A DNA stretch of 64,000 bases, taken from NCBI GenBank assembly GCA_029263315.1, contig JAJCXR010000064.1:97155-161154 (forward strand), given 5' to 3'. The notes beneath the pieces are model-generated. The model did not search any database. It had not been told where the DNA came from and saw only the letters and a program-made list of their open reading frames with translations. The position numbers and the translations under genes are program-made. Of the stretch, positions 17,272 through 26,219 are shown piece after piece. How positions within the stretch are numbered: the first letter of the stretch is position 1; every line of letters starts with the position of its first letter. The DNA comes from Acidobacteriota bacterium. GTDB taxonomy: Bacteria; Acidobacteriota; Thermoanaerobaculia; Multivoradales; J023.

Positions 17272-18816
17272 ATGTTATCGAGCCTGAGACATGTGATCAA
17301 ATACGCACTTACTTTTGTTCTCACTGTCGGTTTCTCGGCCCTTGCCAACGCTGATGGGCTGGCGGTCTGCCCAGTGCTCATCGGCGAAGGCAGTGAAGAG
17401 TTTATAGCTCAGGTCTATCCGCAGGGGGGCAGCGTCTGGGTTGCAACCAATCAAGATCTTTATAAGATCGAGGGTTTCGATGCTTCAAGAATGGGTGTCG
17501 GCGCAGGCGTCGGAGCGATCGGTGGTGCAACTCGTGTCTGGTTCAGCACAGCGACGGGTGCACTCTATCGAGTGGGGGCCGAGGGGACCATCGAAAGCAT
17601 TGTTCTGACGGAGATGGGTTCGGGGCCAGATAGGTCCTCAGAGCTTGTTCTGCGCCGCATTGAGGCTATTTACGAAAGCAGTGGTGGCACAGCCTGGATA
17701 GGCGCCCGGAGCGGCCTTTACCGCGTTGTCGCCCAGAATGAAGGCAATATCGCGGTGGTCCAGGTCATCGTTGGGGAAGAGATTCTATTCATCGGAGAAT
17801 CACATGACAGCTATTCTTGGCTCTCGACGCACAGCTCCGTTCCAGTTAATTCCGGGGTTTTTGTCGGCACATCCCGAGGGTTGTATTTCATAGAAGAAGG
17901 TGGCGAAGTTCATTTTCTTCTCAGCGACCAAGAGCGGATTTCTGTTTTGGAGATCAAAGCCGGCTCCAATGGGCTCTGGCTCCTAGGGTTACGTTCGGCT
18001 CGGTACCCAAGTTTGAGGGATTTGTACTTTCTCCAGCGCCCGGCTGCTACGGCATTAAAAGTTGAGGCACAAAGGATCGTAACTCTTGAACAAGACACTC
18101 GTGGAGAACTTTGGTTAGGTCTTCCGGGTACAGGCATCAAAAAGATTCCGAAGAACCCGAAGCCGGGCAAGCTGTCTCCGTACGAATTGGAAACGATTTG
18201 GGATTACATTGGTATCAATGTGATCGAAAGACTGGGGGAGTCGCTGTATGTCGGTTCCTGGAAGGGGCTGTTCCAGGTATTGGAGAAGCCCGGCCAGAAG
18301 GTGACGTTCCGGGAAGCTCCTGAAGGAAATCGCGCGGTGGTCAATGTGTCCGCAATATTTGAGTCCCGAGGGGAAATTTGGTTTGCGTCGCGGCACAGGG
18401 TTTGCCGAGTGATCAAAGATGGCTGGATAAACGCAAATGTCATAACAGGTGAAGGCCAAAGGGGACGGCAGTACATCGAGTTGAGCCGACTTCGCTACGA
18501 TTCAGCCGATACGACCTTGGAGGTCCCAAGCTCGACAAGGTTCAGAGTCGAGATCAGAGAAAGTGAAAGAGAAGAATGGAGAACGAGTCGGATCTTGGGG
18601 CCATCGGATCTGGAAAAAACGATTCTGTATCCTGAGGAAGATGCTTTTTATCTGAGGGTATCCGACACTTCTGGAAACAGTAGAGAATTTGGTTTCTTCG
18701 ATCTGAACAAGGGGATTTCGTTCGTAATGATTGTTGCCATCCTTATCGTGATCACCCTGTTCATAGTCGTACTCTTTCGGAGATATTTGATTTCGTTGTT
18801 TCTCGATGTTGAATAA
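17272..18816 (+). CDS. Propeller-type sensor-like protein with Y_Y_Y-like domain and C-terminal span, no kinase
   Basis: Protein of 514 aa: signal peptide (HVIKYALTFVLTVGFSALANA), then repeats such as VWVATNQDLYKIEG, AWIGARSGLYRVV, VFVGTSRGLYFIEE, LYVGSWKGLFQV and IWFASRHRVCRV. These resemble the ligand-binding propeller of hybrid two-component sensors. A beta-sandwich-like stretch (TRFRVEIRESER, AFYLRVSDTSGNS) precedes one membrane span, after which the protein ends within 12 residues. The layout is that of a hybrid two-component sensor without its kinase half. An upstream in-frame ATG at 17224 is possible, but the signal peptide favours 17272. Confidence 0.6.
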   Translation: MLSSLRHVIKYALTFVLTVGFSALANADGLAVCPVLIGEGSEEFIAQVYPQGGSVWVATNQDLYKIEGFDASRMGVGAGVGAIGGATRVWFSTATGALYRVGAEGTIESIVLTEMGSGPDRSSELVLRRIEAIYESSGGTAWIGARSGLYRVVAQNEGNIAVVQVIVGEEILFIGESHDSYSWLSTHSSVPVNSGVFVGTSRGLYFIEEGGEVHFLLSDQERISVLEIKAGSNGLWLLGLRSARYPSLRDLYFLQRPAATALKVEAQRIVTLEQDTRGELWLGLPGTGIKKIPKNPKPGKLSPYELETIWDYIGINVIERLGESLYVGSWKGLFQVLEKPGQKVTFREAPEGNRAVVNVSAIFESRGEIWFASRHRVCRVIKDGWINANVITGEGQRGRQYIELSRLRYDSADTTLEVPSSTRFRVEIRESEREEWRTSRILGPSDLEKTILYPEEDAFYLRVSDTSGNSREFGFFDLNKGISFVMIVAILIVITLFIVVLFRRYLISLFLDVE

Positions 18817-19018
18817 TAGAAATGAGCAGATGTCATCCGCAAGTCCAGGATGCGAAGATGGGCCCTTGTCGATCTTACTGAGCATTGCAGTGTTCTCCAT
18901 CATTCAGGGTTCAAGAAGGTGTCGGAATGCAGCTAGCCCAGGAGAGGCTGGACGGAACGATAATGGCGAACAGGAATCTTTTCCAGAGAGGGCGCTGAGG
19001 CGTCGAGGAAGACCGCCG

Positions 19019-19411
19019 ATGGGTGAGCCACGCATATCTAACAAAGACCGAATCGAGATGCTCCAAGACTATTGTAAGCATCTGGCCACGCTTTGCACCG
19101 GTGCAATCCTGATCATGGCTACATTCCTTTCGAACTTTCAGGGTCAACCTCTATCGCAGGACCACGGCTCGGCGGCTGTATACTTTTTTATGATGGCCTT
19201 GATATCTGCTCTTCTCTCTCAGGGTTTGAGTATCGTGTTCAATCCCAAGGGTCGGTGGGGTACCGTTCTGATTTCCGCGGTCTTTGGGTTTGCCCTCTTG
19301 GCGACAATGGTTTTCTTCGGCGGAGTTATGCGGCTTGGCATCTTTACCGCGGACAACATGTCACGGCCTGACCTGACCCGCGTCATCGATTCCAGCTCGG
19401 TGGACAACTGA
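19019..19411 (+). CDS. Small three-span membrane protein
   Basis: Protein of 130 aa with about three hydrophobic segments (ATLCTGAILIMATFL, YFFMMALISALLSQGL, FGFALLATMVFFGGVM) after a charged N-terminal helix. The start at 19019 has GAGGAAG nine bases upstream; the frame is open further upstream to 18806, but that part is low-complexity and overlaps the preceding gene. Family not recognised. Confidence 0.5.
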   Translation: MGEPRISNKDRIEMLQDYCKHLATLCTGAILIMATFLSNFQGQPLSQDHGSAAVYFFMMALISALLSQGLSIVFNPKGRWGTVLISAVFGFALLATMVFFGGVMRLGIFTADNMSRPDLTRVIDSSSVDN

Positions 19412-19439
19412 TCTCAGATTTGATTTTAGAGTGGAACTC

Positions 19440-19468
19440 TTGGGGCGCATTTTCGAAATCGTTATACA
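19440..19468 (+). promoter_or_regulatory. Promoter for a probably leaderless acetyltransferase mRNA
   Basis: TTGGGG at 19440 and TATACA at 19463-19468 are separated by exactly 17 bases. The ATG of the next gene begins nine bases after the end of the -10 box, about where transcription would start, and no Shine-Dalgarno precedes it. Confidence 0.4.
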
Positions 19469-19476
19469 CTCCTCCA

Positions 19477-20331
19477 ATGCCTTCCTACCGCTTCTGCCGC
19501 CCGGACGACATCCCCTACCTGGTGCGGGCGATCAACGAATGCTACGTGCCCAACTTCGCCGGTGAGCCGGAGATGACGGTGGAGGCGTTTCGCCAGGAGA
19601 TGAAGGATATTGATCTCTGGCCCAGCAACTCGATGGTGGCCTCGACGGGCAAGGGGCCGATCGCGGTGATGATCGGCACCAAGCGGGCCCATGAGGTGTT
19701 GATTCTGCGTCTGGGGGTGCTGCCGGAGCATCGACGGGAGGGTCATGGCAGCCACATGTTGACGTCCCTGAGTCAGAAGCTGGCGGTGTTGGGGCCGGAA
19801 CGGTTGGTGGTCGAGGCGCCCCGTCGCCTGGAGCTTGACTCTTTTTTGCGGGCTGCCAACTACAGGTTCGAGACGACGTTGCTGGACTATCATCGGCCGG
19901 CCGGTGAGGTGGAACCGGTGCCGGACGGTTGGACGCTGCCGATCAGTGTCGACGAGTTGGTGGCGGAGGGGCTGTTGCAGCGTCGCGACGGCCGCGCCTG
20001 GTGTCGATCCCATGAGACGTTGTTGGCGCGCAAGGACGAGTTGCAGGGCCTCGCCATCGCCTCGCCGGAGCGGCTGGAGGCGTTTTTGATCTTCGACCCT
20101 TCGCCGACGGCTCGCGGCGGGCTTGCGGTTTTGGCCCTCGAGTGTGTCGACCGGGCGCGGCAGGAGGTGTTTCTGGGGGTGCTGCTGCGGGCCCTGGCGA
20201 CCCGTAGCGGTGGCGCCTTGGAGTTACCGCGGCTCAGCGACGACGAAGTGCCGAGGTCGGTGCTGGAAGCGGCGGGTTTTCTCGAGGGCGAATCCTATGA
20301 TCGCTACGGCGCCACGGCGACCCCGGCGTGA
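19477..20331 (+). CDS. GNAT-family N-acetyltransferase
   Basis: Protein of 284 aa. The N-terminal about 150 residues form a GNAT domain: RPDDIPYLVRAINECY at the start and the acetyl-CoA loop LGVLPEHRREGHGSHML. The C-terminal half looks like a second, degenerate GNAT fold. The start at 19477 is preferred over upstream in-frame codons because the promoter lies directly before it. Substrate unknown. The gene is separated by only 36 bases from the mrp-like gene. Confidence 0.75.
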   Translation: MPSYRFCRPDDIPYLVRAINECYVPNFAGEPEMTVEAFRQEMKDIDLWPSNSMVASTGKGPIAVMIGTKRAHEVLILRLGVLPEHRREGHGSHMLTSLSQKLAVLGPERLVVEAPRRLELDSFLRAANYRFETTLLDYHRPAGEVEPVPDGWTLPISVDELVAEGLLQRRDGRAWCRSHETLLARKDELQGLAIASPERLEAFLIFDPSPTARGGLAVLALECVDRARQEVFLGVLLRALATRSGGALELPRLSDDEVPRSVLEAAGFLEGESYDRYGATATPA

Positions 20332-20367
20332 TCCGCGATAGGCTCAGCGCCCAATGAGCGCTTTTCC

Positions 20368-21204
20368 ATGAAGACATACCACGACATCCAAGGCGATGGC
20401 GGCTCCGACGTCATCGGCCAAGTGAAAGCCCGCCAACAAGCCATCGATACGGCATTGGCCGGGGTGCGCCACGTGTTGGCCGTCGGCTCGGGCAAGGGCG
20501 GGGTGGGCAAGAGCACAGTAACCAGTGGGCTGGCGCGATCGTTTCAACGGCGTGGCTGGCGGGTGGCGGTGCTGGACGGTGATCTCAACGGACCGTGCCA
20601 GGCACGGCTCTTGGGGGTTGAAGGACAGCCCTGGGTACCCGGAGAGGGTGGGCTCTCGATGCCGCGCAGCGCTGAAGGAATCGGAGTCGTCTCCTTCGGC
20701 AGCCTGCTGCCGGAAGCGCAACCCCTCGACTTCGACAGTGTTTCGAAAGGGGAAGAGCATACCTGGCGGGCGACCCGTGAATTCGCCATGTTGGCGCAGC
20801 TTCTGGGCAGCATGCGCTGGGGCGAGCTCGACCTGTTGCTTTTCGATTTACCACCGGGCAGCGAGCGCACCGTCCAGTTTGCGGATTTTTTGGGGGCCCG
20901 GGCTTCGTTTGTCTTGGTGACCATCCCATCGGATCTGTCCCGGGGCGTCGTCGCCCGCTCCATCTCGGCTCTGCGGGCCAGCGGCGGGCGCCTTCTGGGT
21001 TACGTCGAGAACATGGCAGGTTATTATTGCCATGGTTGTGGCCAAGTGAAACCGCTGTTCCCCTCCGCCGGCCCGCCCCTCAAAACCGACAAGCTGGGTG
21101 AGATTCCCTTCGACCCGGAATGGGCCAGCACCGACGATGGCGTCTCACCTGGTCTCGAAGCGACCGCCCAACAAATCCACGATCTCCTGGAGGCTTCGTC
21201 ATGA
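20368..21204 (+). CDS. mrp: Mrp/NBP35-family P-loop ATPase
   Basis: Protein of 278 aa. The deviant Walker A motif GSGKGGVGKST is at about residue 33, Walker B-like FDLPPGS follows, and a C-terminal CHGC pair can bridge an FeS cluster in a dimer, as in Mrp/ApbC scaffolds. The family carries and transfers FeS clusters to apoproteins. There is no N-terminal MIP18 domain. The end overlaps the start of a PCP_red-domain gene by four bases, so the two are translationally coupled. Confidence 0.9.
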   Translation: MKTYHDIQGDGGSDVIGQVKARQQAIDTALAGVRHVLAVGSGKGGVGKSTVTSGLARSFQRRGWRVAVLDGDLNGPCQARLLGVEGQPWVPGEGGLSMPRSAEGIGVVSFGSLLPEAQPLDFDSVSKGEEHTWRATREFAMLAQLLGSMRWGELDLLLFDLPPGSERTVQFADFLGARASFVLVTIPSDLSRGVVARSISALRASGGRLLGYVENMAGYYCHGCGQVKPLFPSAGPPLKTDKLGEIPFDPEWASTDDGVSPGLEATAQQIHDLLEASS

Positions 21205-21629
21205 AATTTCTCTGTATCAGCTGCGATGAGGCGATGAAGATGCAGCGGGCCGCTCCCCCCGACGGCGGCGGTTCCATCTCGGCCGTCTTTGCTTGCCCGT
21301 CCTGTGATCATCGCATCGCCATGCTGACCAACGCGGCGGAAACGCAGTTGGTGCAGTCATTGGGGGTGAAGATCGGCCCTGGGGAAGTGGCGGCCGGAGC
21401 GCCGTCAGAAGCTTCGGGGTGTCCGTTCTCAGGCATGTTGAGTGAGATGGAAGCGACACCCAGCGATGGCGTCCAGTGGACGGCCACGGCCCTCGAACGT
21501 CTTGACAACATCCCCGAATTCGTGCGGCCGATGGCCAAGCAGGGTATCGAGCACTATGCCAAGACCAACGGCCACCTGACCATTGACGATGAGGTCATGG
21601 AGGAAGCCCGCGGCCGTTTTGGTATGTGA
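21201..21629 (+). CDS. Zinc-ribbon / PCP_red-domain protein
   Basis: Protein of 142 aa. The N-terminus has CISC and CPSC pairs about 30 residues apart, a zinc ribbon. The C-terminus (VQWTATALERLDNIPEFVRP to TIDDEVMEEARGRF) is a textbook PCP_red domain, the helical module at the C-terminus of protochlorophyllide reductase BchB. It starts with ATG overlapping the mrp stop. No other bacteriochlorophyll genes are present, so a role in FeS or redox metabolism together with Mrp is more likely than pigment synthesis. Confidence 0.85.
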   Translation: MKFLCISCDEAMKMQRAAPPDGGGSISAVFACPSCDHRIAMLTNAAETQLVQSLGVKIGPGEVAAGAPSEASGCPFSGMLSEMEATPSDGVQWTATALERLDNIPEFVRPMAKQGIEHYAKTNGHLTIDDEVMEEARGRFGM

Positions 21630-21832
21630 TTTTGCCTTTGATTCGGCGCTCGCTGAAGATTTGGACGGACTGAGGCGTAACCTTTCCGCGTCTACATCAT
21701 GATCTCGTTTGGGTCGTCACTGAACAAAAGTCGGCCCGAGGTGATCGATATGAGTAGTGGATAACGCCTTTTAAGTTAGGGGCAGCCAGAATCTCTCTGG
21801 TCATCCCGTCTATCCGAATCAGGGAGCATACT

Positions 21833-23218
21833 ATGTCGAGAGCTTTGGGCCGAGTACTCCAGTCGAAGGACTGGGGCATCGCAGTGATCATCGTTTTGGC
21901 AGCCGCCACCATCATCATTTCAGTCGCTGACATCACCGCCGAGCCAGGACAAGGGGCCCTGTTGGCTGTCTCTCCCCAGGAGGACAACCTGCTGCAGATC
22001 ACCTATCCACGGGGGCGGGCCTTGCCTCTTTTTCCGCTGGGTTTTCCGGCTGCGGCAGCGGCCGTTGACGTCAATACCCAGGATGCCACCACCGATGTGG
22101 CCTTTCTAGGCCGCGGCATGTCGGGCTCGACGATCCATCGGGCGGACCTACAGAGCTTCGTCGTCTCGTTGGTGGGCGACACCGGTTTGGGGTCCACTTC
22201 GGTGCATGGGATGGATTACATGTCCCTGGATGCCACCACCGACGCCTATTCGTTTCCCGCTACCGATTCTGCCGGTCAACCGCAGGCCGGTATTCTCTAC
22301 GCCGCCCTCAATCTGCAGGGGGATGCCGCCAGCGGCGGCGACTACTTGGCGATCATCGACCGCGTCAGCGGCGCGGCGACCGCCGTCGGTCCCTTTGGCC
22401 TCGACGGAGTGGAGGCTCTGGCTTTTGCTGCGGACGGTACGCTGTGGGCCGGTGTCGGCGCCCACAGTGCCTCCACCCCGGGCCTCTACACGGTGGACAC
22501 TGAGCACGGCTGGGCGACGTTTTATGCCACCCTGGACAATGCCGGCTCGAACGGTCCGCCGGGATCCCCGTCCGGTGGTTTGACGGCTCTGACCTTCGGT
22601 TGTGATGGAACCCTGTGGGGCGGTTCTGGAGAAGCCGTGCGCCAGGCGAGCCTGGGCGATGATCCCGCGTCGGGGATCATCGGTTCGGGGGTCGGAGGGT
22701 TGAATGAAGGGATCGGCCGCGGCAACAACCTGTCCGCTGGGCGGCAGCGGGATGATCCTCGGGACCTCGGCGACCCGGAGGCCAACGATGGCGGCCGTTT
22801 GCTGTCCATCGACGCCGGCACGGGTTACTTCAACTACGCTCCCAGACAGACGGTGCGTCGTGGCGGTCTCGGTGGGCTGGCCTTCGATCGACCCTGTTTG
22901 ACGCTTTTTGCGCCGGTCCCCGGTTTGGCCGACTCGGTCAATGAGTTGCTCAGCGTCGGCGGCTCTCCGGGTGGCCCGCAGCAAATCTTTGTTGGCTTTT
23001 CGGCCGGAGCTAGCGGCGTGTTTGTACCCGGTTGCGGCAACCTGACGCTCGACATTCAGGACGCTTCCCTCCGCGGTAGGGCCGTGGCCGATGGCTCGGG
23101 CGAGGCTACTTTTGACATGTTCTTGCCCCGCGGCTTCGGCGGTCGCAAGCTGTTCTTCCAGGTCGTCGATCGCGATACCTGTGAGCTCAGCAATCTGGGG
23201 GCTCTTACGCTGCCTTGA
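21833..23218 (+). CDS. Exported hypothetical protein, propeller-like
   Basis: Protein of 461 aa with an N-terminal hydrophobic segment (GIAVIIVLAAATIIISVA) acting as signal or anchor. The body contains stretches like LWAGVGAHSASTPGLYTVD and LTFGCDGTLWGGSGE that suggest beta-propeller blades. A C-terminal Cys-containing beta domain ends the protein (VPGCGNLTLDIQD, DRDTCELSNLG). Family not recognised. The stop overlaps the next gene's TTG start. Confidence 0.65.
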   Translation: MSRALGRVLQSKDWGIAVIIVLAAATIIISVADITAEPGQGALLAVSPQEDNLLQITYPRGRALPLFPLGFPAAAAAVDVNTQDATTDVAFLGRGMSGSTIHRADLQSFVVSLVGDTGLGSTSVHGMDYMSLDATTDAYSFPATDSAGQPQAGILYAALNLQGDAASGGDYLAIIDRVSGAATAVGPFGLDGVEALAFAADGTLWAGVGAHSASTPGLYTVDTEHGWATFYATLDNAGSNGPPGSPSGGLTALTFGCDGTLWGGSGEAVRQASLGDDPASGIIGSGVGGLNEGIGRGNNLSAGRQRDDPRDLGDPEANDGGRLLSIDAGTGYFNYAPRQTVRRGGLGGLAFDRPCLTLFAPVPGLADSVNELLSVGGSPGGPQQIFVGFSAGASGVFVPGCGNLTLDIQDASLRGRAVADGSGEATFDMFLPRGFGGRKLFFQVVDRDTCELSNLGALTLP

Positions 23219-25074
23219 GCCGATCTCCTCGGCAGCCGTTGCTGGGGCTGGTATCGCTACTGGTGGCGGTACCAGCCTTTGCCGTGATCTGGCATCGTGA
23301 AGGCGGAGACATCCTCTTTGTCCTCTACCGCCAGCCAAAACTGGCCGCGGTGGCGATGCTGGGTTGGCTCTTCCTCGCCTCCTTTTTTTGGTACTTCGTA
23401 TGGCTCCGTCGTCCCTTGGGCGGGGCGGGGCCACCCCTCGATCTGTCCGATGTACGTCGGCTGGCGACCAGGCCCGCCGCCCTTTGGCTGCTAGCCTTCG
23501 TGGGGTATATGGCGTTGACGGGGTGGTGGGTCCGGGTGGGAGCCAACTATCGTTATGAGCTCCGGCAGTGGGTCTTGCTACTGCTGCTCGTCGCCTGTCT
23601 CAGCCTGTGGCTCGATCGCCATCGGCCGGCCCGGCGGGCCGTCCGGCTGAGCCTGCTGCTCAGCCTGGCCTTGGTCAGCCTGGTCGGACTGGTGCAACTG
23701 GTGGCTCCGTTGCCTTGGTTGAGCCCGATCAATCCTCAGATCGGGGCCGTCAACCCGTCGTTCATGGGCTACAAGAACCCGATGGCCCTGGCCCTCTTGG
23801 GTCAGATCTTCCTGGTGGTGCGGCAAGCTCAGACGGGGCCCCGACGTCCTTTTTGGGTGGCTGTGTTGATCATGGAGCTGGTCTATCTGGCGACGTTGGG
23901 GAGTCGTACCAGCTACTTTGCATTGACCGTCGCGACCGCCTACTGGCTAGCCCTTCTATGTTGGCAGACGCTACGGGGGAGACGCCGCGTCGGGGCTGTC
24001 TCGCTAGCTTGGGCGATGGCGGCGATCGGCGCCTTCGTCGTGGTGCTGGCCTGGCACCCGGTGGCACGGCAGAAGGCAACCTCGGTGCTGTCCTATGTCG
24101 CGGCGCCAAGCCGCTACTTGGAGAGCGATCGTGGGATCTACCTACGAAATACGCTCAACATGGTGGCCCACCATCCGTGGGGTGTAGGGCTCGGGGATTG
24201 GCAAACCCACTATCCGATCTACCGTCTGCATGGGCGCGATGTGGCGTTCGACGAGCGCTTCCAAGTGCGTCGGGCCCACTCGGACCCGGTGCAGTTCTTG
24301 GGGGAAGGCGGCTGGCCTGGGGCTCTGCTTTGGGTAGGTTTCGCCGTCTCGCTGCTGCTGGCGGCCCATCGTGCAGCACGCCGTGGAGGTCCCGGTGAGG
24401 CCTGCTTTGCGGCCCAATGGTTGGCGTTGTTCGTCGCCATGGGTAGTGACTACTTGCTAGAATTGCCCTACAACAAGTTTCAGTTCTTTGTGCTGCTGGC
24501 CCTATTTTGGGGCCAGGGAAAGACGCCTTCATCGCCGCTGCCACCGCTGCCGTCGCTGCCGCCGTCGACCTCACGGCTCGACCCAGCCGCTTCATCGGCG
24601 TCCCAGGGCGGGGCCCGTTGGCTCCGGGGGGGCCTGCTGGTGGCCATGGTCCTGGCCATGGTGTTCAGCCTTCACCACTATAGCCAGTTACTACGCCGTA
24701 CTTTTGGCGCCGCCGCCATCGGCCAAGCCTATGGACGCTGGGCGGCGGGCGATGCCAGCGCCTGGCCGGAGGTGTTGGGTCAGCTGAAGCGCCATGGGCG
24801 CGCCGTGGTCCTCGGGGCCGGTGAAACCAAGACGTTGCATAAGGACTACCTGCAGCTGGCCCACCTGGCGCAGCTGACGGACCGGCCACAGGCGATGACC
24901 TATGCCCGGTTGTCGTTGCAGCACCATCCGTACTATGCACCGGCCTTTCGCCTGATGGCGGATCTGGTTGTAGATCCCCAAGAGGCTAGCCGGTGGCAGC
25001 AGGGTCATGACTTTCTCATGTTGCGAGCGACGGTGGGTTGGCGCGGGGAGTATCCGCCGCTAGTCCCCGAATAG
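23215..25074 (+). CDS. O-antigen ligase / Wzy-type polymerase family membrane protein
   Basis: Protein of 619 aa with about 12 membrane spans, a large periplasmic loop with GVGLGDWQTHYPIY and RRAHSDPVQFLGEGGW (the Wzy_C signature region), and a soluble C-terminal segment with helical TPR-like character (THKDYLQLAHLAQL, YYAPAFRLMADLV). It would join or polymerise surface polysaccharide at the periplasmic face of the inner membrane. The start is a TTG inside the preceding stop (TTGA). It stands alone, with no glycosyltransferase cluster around it. Confidence 0.75.
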   Translation: MSRSPRQPLLGLVSLLVAVPAFAVIWHREGGDILFVLYRQPKLAAVAMLGWLFLASFFWYFVWLRRPLGGAGPPLDLSDVRRLATRPAALWLLAFVGYMALTGWWVRVGANYRYELRQWVLLLLLVACLSLWLDRHRPARRAVRLSLLLSLALVSLVGLVQLVAPLPWLSPINPQIGAVNPSFMGYKNPMALALLGQIFLVVRQAQTGPRRPFWVAVLIMELVYLATLGSRTSYFALTVATAYWLALLCWQTLRGRRRVGAVSLAWAMAAIGAFVVVLAWHPVARQKATSVLSYVAAPSRYLESDRGIYLRNTLNMVAHHPWGVGLGDWQTHYPIYRLHGRDVAFDERFQVRRAHSDPVQFLGEGGWPGALLWVGFAVSLLLAAHRAARRGGPGEACFAAQWLALFVAMGSDYLLELPYNKFQFFVLLALFWGQGKTPSSPLPPLPSLPPSTSRLDPAASSASQGGARWLRGGLLVAMVLAMVFSLHHYSQLLRRTFGAAAIGQAYGRWAAGDASAWPEVLGQLKRHGRAVVLGAGETKTLHKDYLQLAHLAQLTDRPQAMTYARLSLQHHPYYAPAFRLMADLVVDPQEASRWQQGHDFLMLRATVGWRGEYPPLVPE

Positions 25075-25380
25075 CTTTGTTCTGTGGCTATCGACCCGCC
25101 TCACCATCTTCCCGATCTGGGGCCCTCGAGACGGCGAGTCAGCCGCCATAGGCGAGGCCTAGGAGCCACTCCTGAGCCACTCCTGAGCCACTCCTGAGCC
25201 AACTGCTGAGCTACCCTGTGGGGTGGTTCGTAGGCGGGGCTCTTGCCACTTTTCCTGAGCCAATGGTATTCTCTGCGCCTAGTCATGGAAACTCACTGGG
25301 AGAAGACCGACAACGCATTGGGCGTTTTACTCTCTCTTGGATCAGACCTTCGTCAATCACGCAATAGGGGGACGAATTTC
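25075..25380. repeat. Intergenic region with short tandem repeats
   Basis: At 25163-25202 the 11-base unit GAGCCACTCCT is repeated three to four times in tandem, and a further GCCACTTTTCCTGAGCCA occurs at about 25245. The rest of the 306-base gap shows no RNA gene or clear promoter. Confidence 0.6.
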
Positions 25381-26082
25381 ATGCGTCGTGCATTCGTTTT
25401 GGTATTTTTGTGTACTCTCGTCTTGGCATCGGCGGCAGTCGCCGGCTCCATCACCGGCAAGATCGTCTACGACGACAAGGTTCCGACCTTACGGCCTCTC
25501 GATATGAACGCCGATCCGTCTTGCGCCAAGAAGCATGACGGGCGGGTCACCAATCCGATGCTGACCTTGGGGCCCAACATGGAGATGGCGAACATCTTCG
25601 TCCAGGTCAAGAATCCTCCCGCCGGCAATCACACCGCCCCCAAGGAGGCGGTGGAGATCGATCAGAACGGTTGTCTCTATCACCCCAGGGTCATCGGTGC
25701 GATGGTGGGTCAGCCGGTCAACTTCAAGAACTCCGACGGCATCCTGCACAATGTGCACGGTTTGCCCAAGGAGAATCGCGAGTTCAACATCGGCATGCCG
25801 CCGACCTTGAAAGAAAAAGAGCAGGTCTTCAACAAACCAGAGCCCGTCTTCCCGGTGAAATGTGATGTGCATCCTTGGATGCAAGCCTATGTCGCCGTGA
25901 TGACCCACCCCTATTTCGATGTGACCGGGGAGGATGGCACCTTCTCCATCGAGGGCCTTGCCGCCGGCACGTACGAAGTCGAAGCCTGGCACGAGCGCCT
26001 CGGCACCCAAACGATGAGCGTCACCGTGACCGACGGTGCCGCGACCGCCGATTTTGCCTTCAAGGTGCCAAAAAAGAAATGA
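25381..26082 (+). CDS. Periplasmic cupredoxin-like protein with C-terminal carboxypeptidase-regulatory-like domain
   Basis: Protein of 233 aa with a signal peptide (FVLVFLCTLVLASAAVAG). A beta-sandwich with type-1 copper-like ligands is visible: His in SDGILHNVHG, then Cys, His and Met in VKCDVHPWMQA. The last 70 residues (GEDGTFSIEGLAAGTYEVEA) form a carboxypeptidase-regulatory/CnaB-like module. It lies just upstream of the cytochrome oxidase operon and could carry electrons or deliver copper to it. It is closed by its own terminator. Confidence 0.75.
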   Translation: MRRAFVLVFLCTLVLASAAVAGSITGKIVYDDKVPTLRPLDMNADPSCAKKHDGRVTNPMLTLGPNMEMANIFVQVKNPPAGNHTAPKEAVEIDQNGCLYHPRVIGAMVGQPVNFKNSDGILHNVHGLPKENREFNIGMPPTLKEKEQVFNKPEPVFPVKCDVHPWMQAYVAVMTHPYFDVTGEDGTFSIEGLAAGTYEVEAWHERLGTQTMSVTVTDGAATADFAFKVPKKK

Positions 26083-26090
26083 CCCCAATG

Positions 26091-26118
26091 ACGCCGCCGA
26101 GCTAGCTCGGCGGCGTTT
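26091..26118 (+). terminator. Rho-independent terminator after the cupredoxin gene
   Basis: A perfect 26-base palindrome (ACGCCGCCGAG, its complement, and a CTAG centre) is followed by TTT. It begins nine bases after the stop codon. Confidence 0.8.
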
Positions 26119-26219
26119 CCATGTCAGGCTGATCAACCATCTGTCGTCGGCGCACACCGGCGACCAGACGGTCCGCTTCGGAGCTGCGCCTTCCAACCGC
26201 CACGGGGAATCGACGGACT

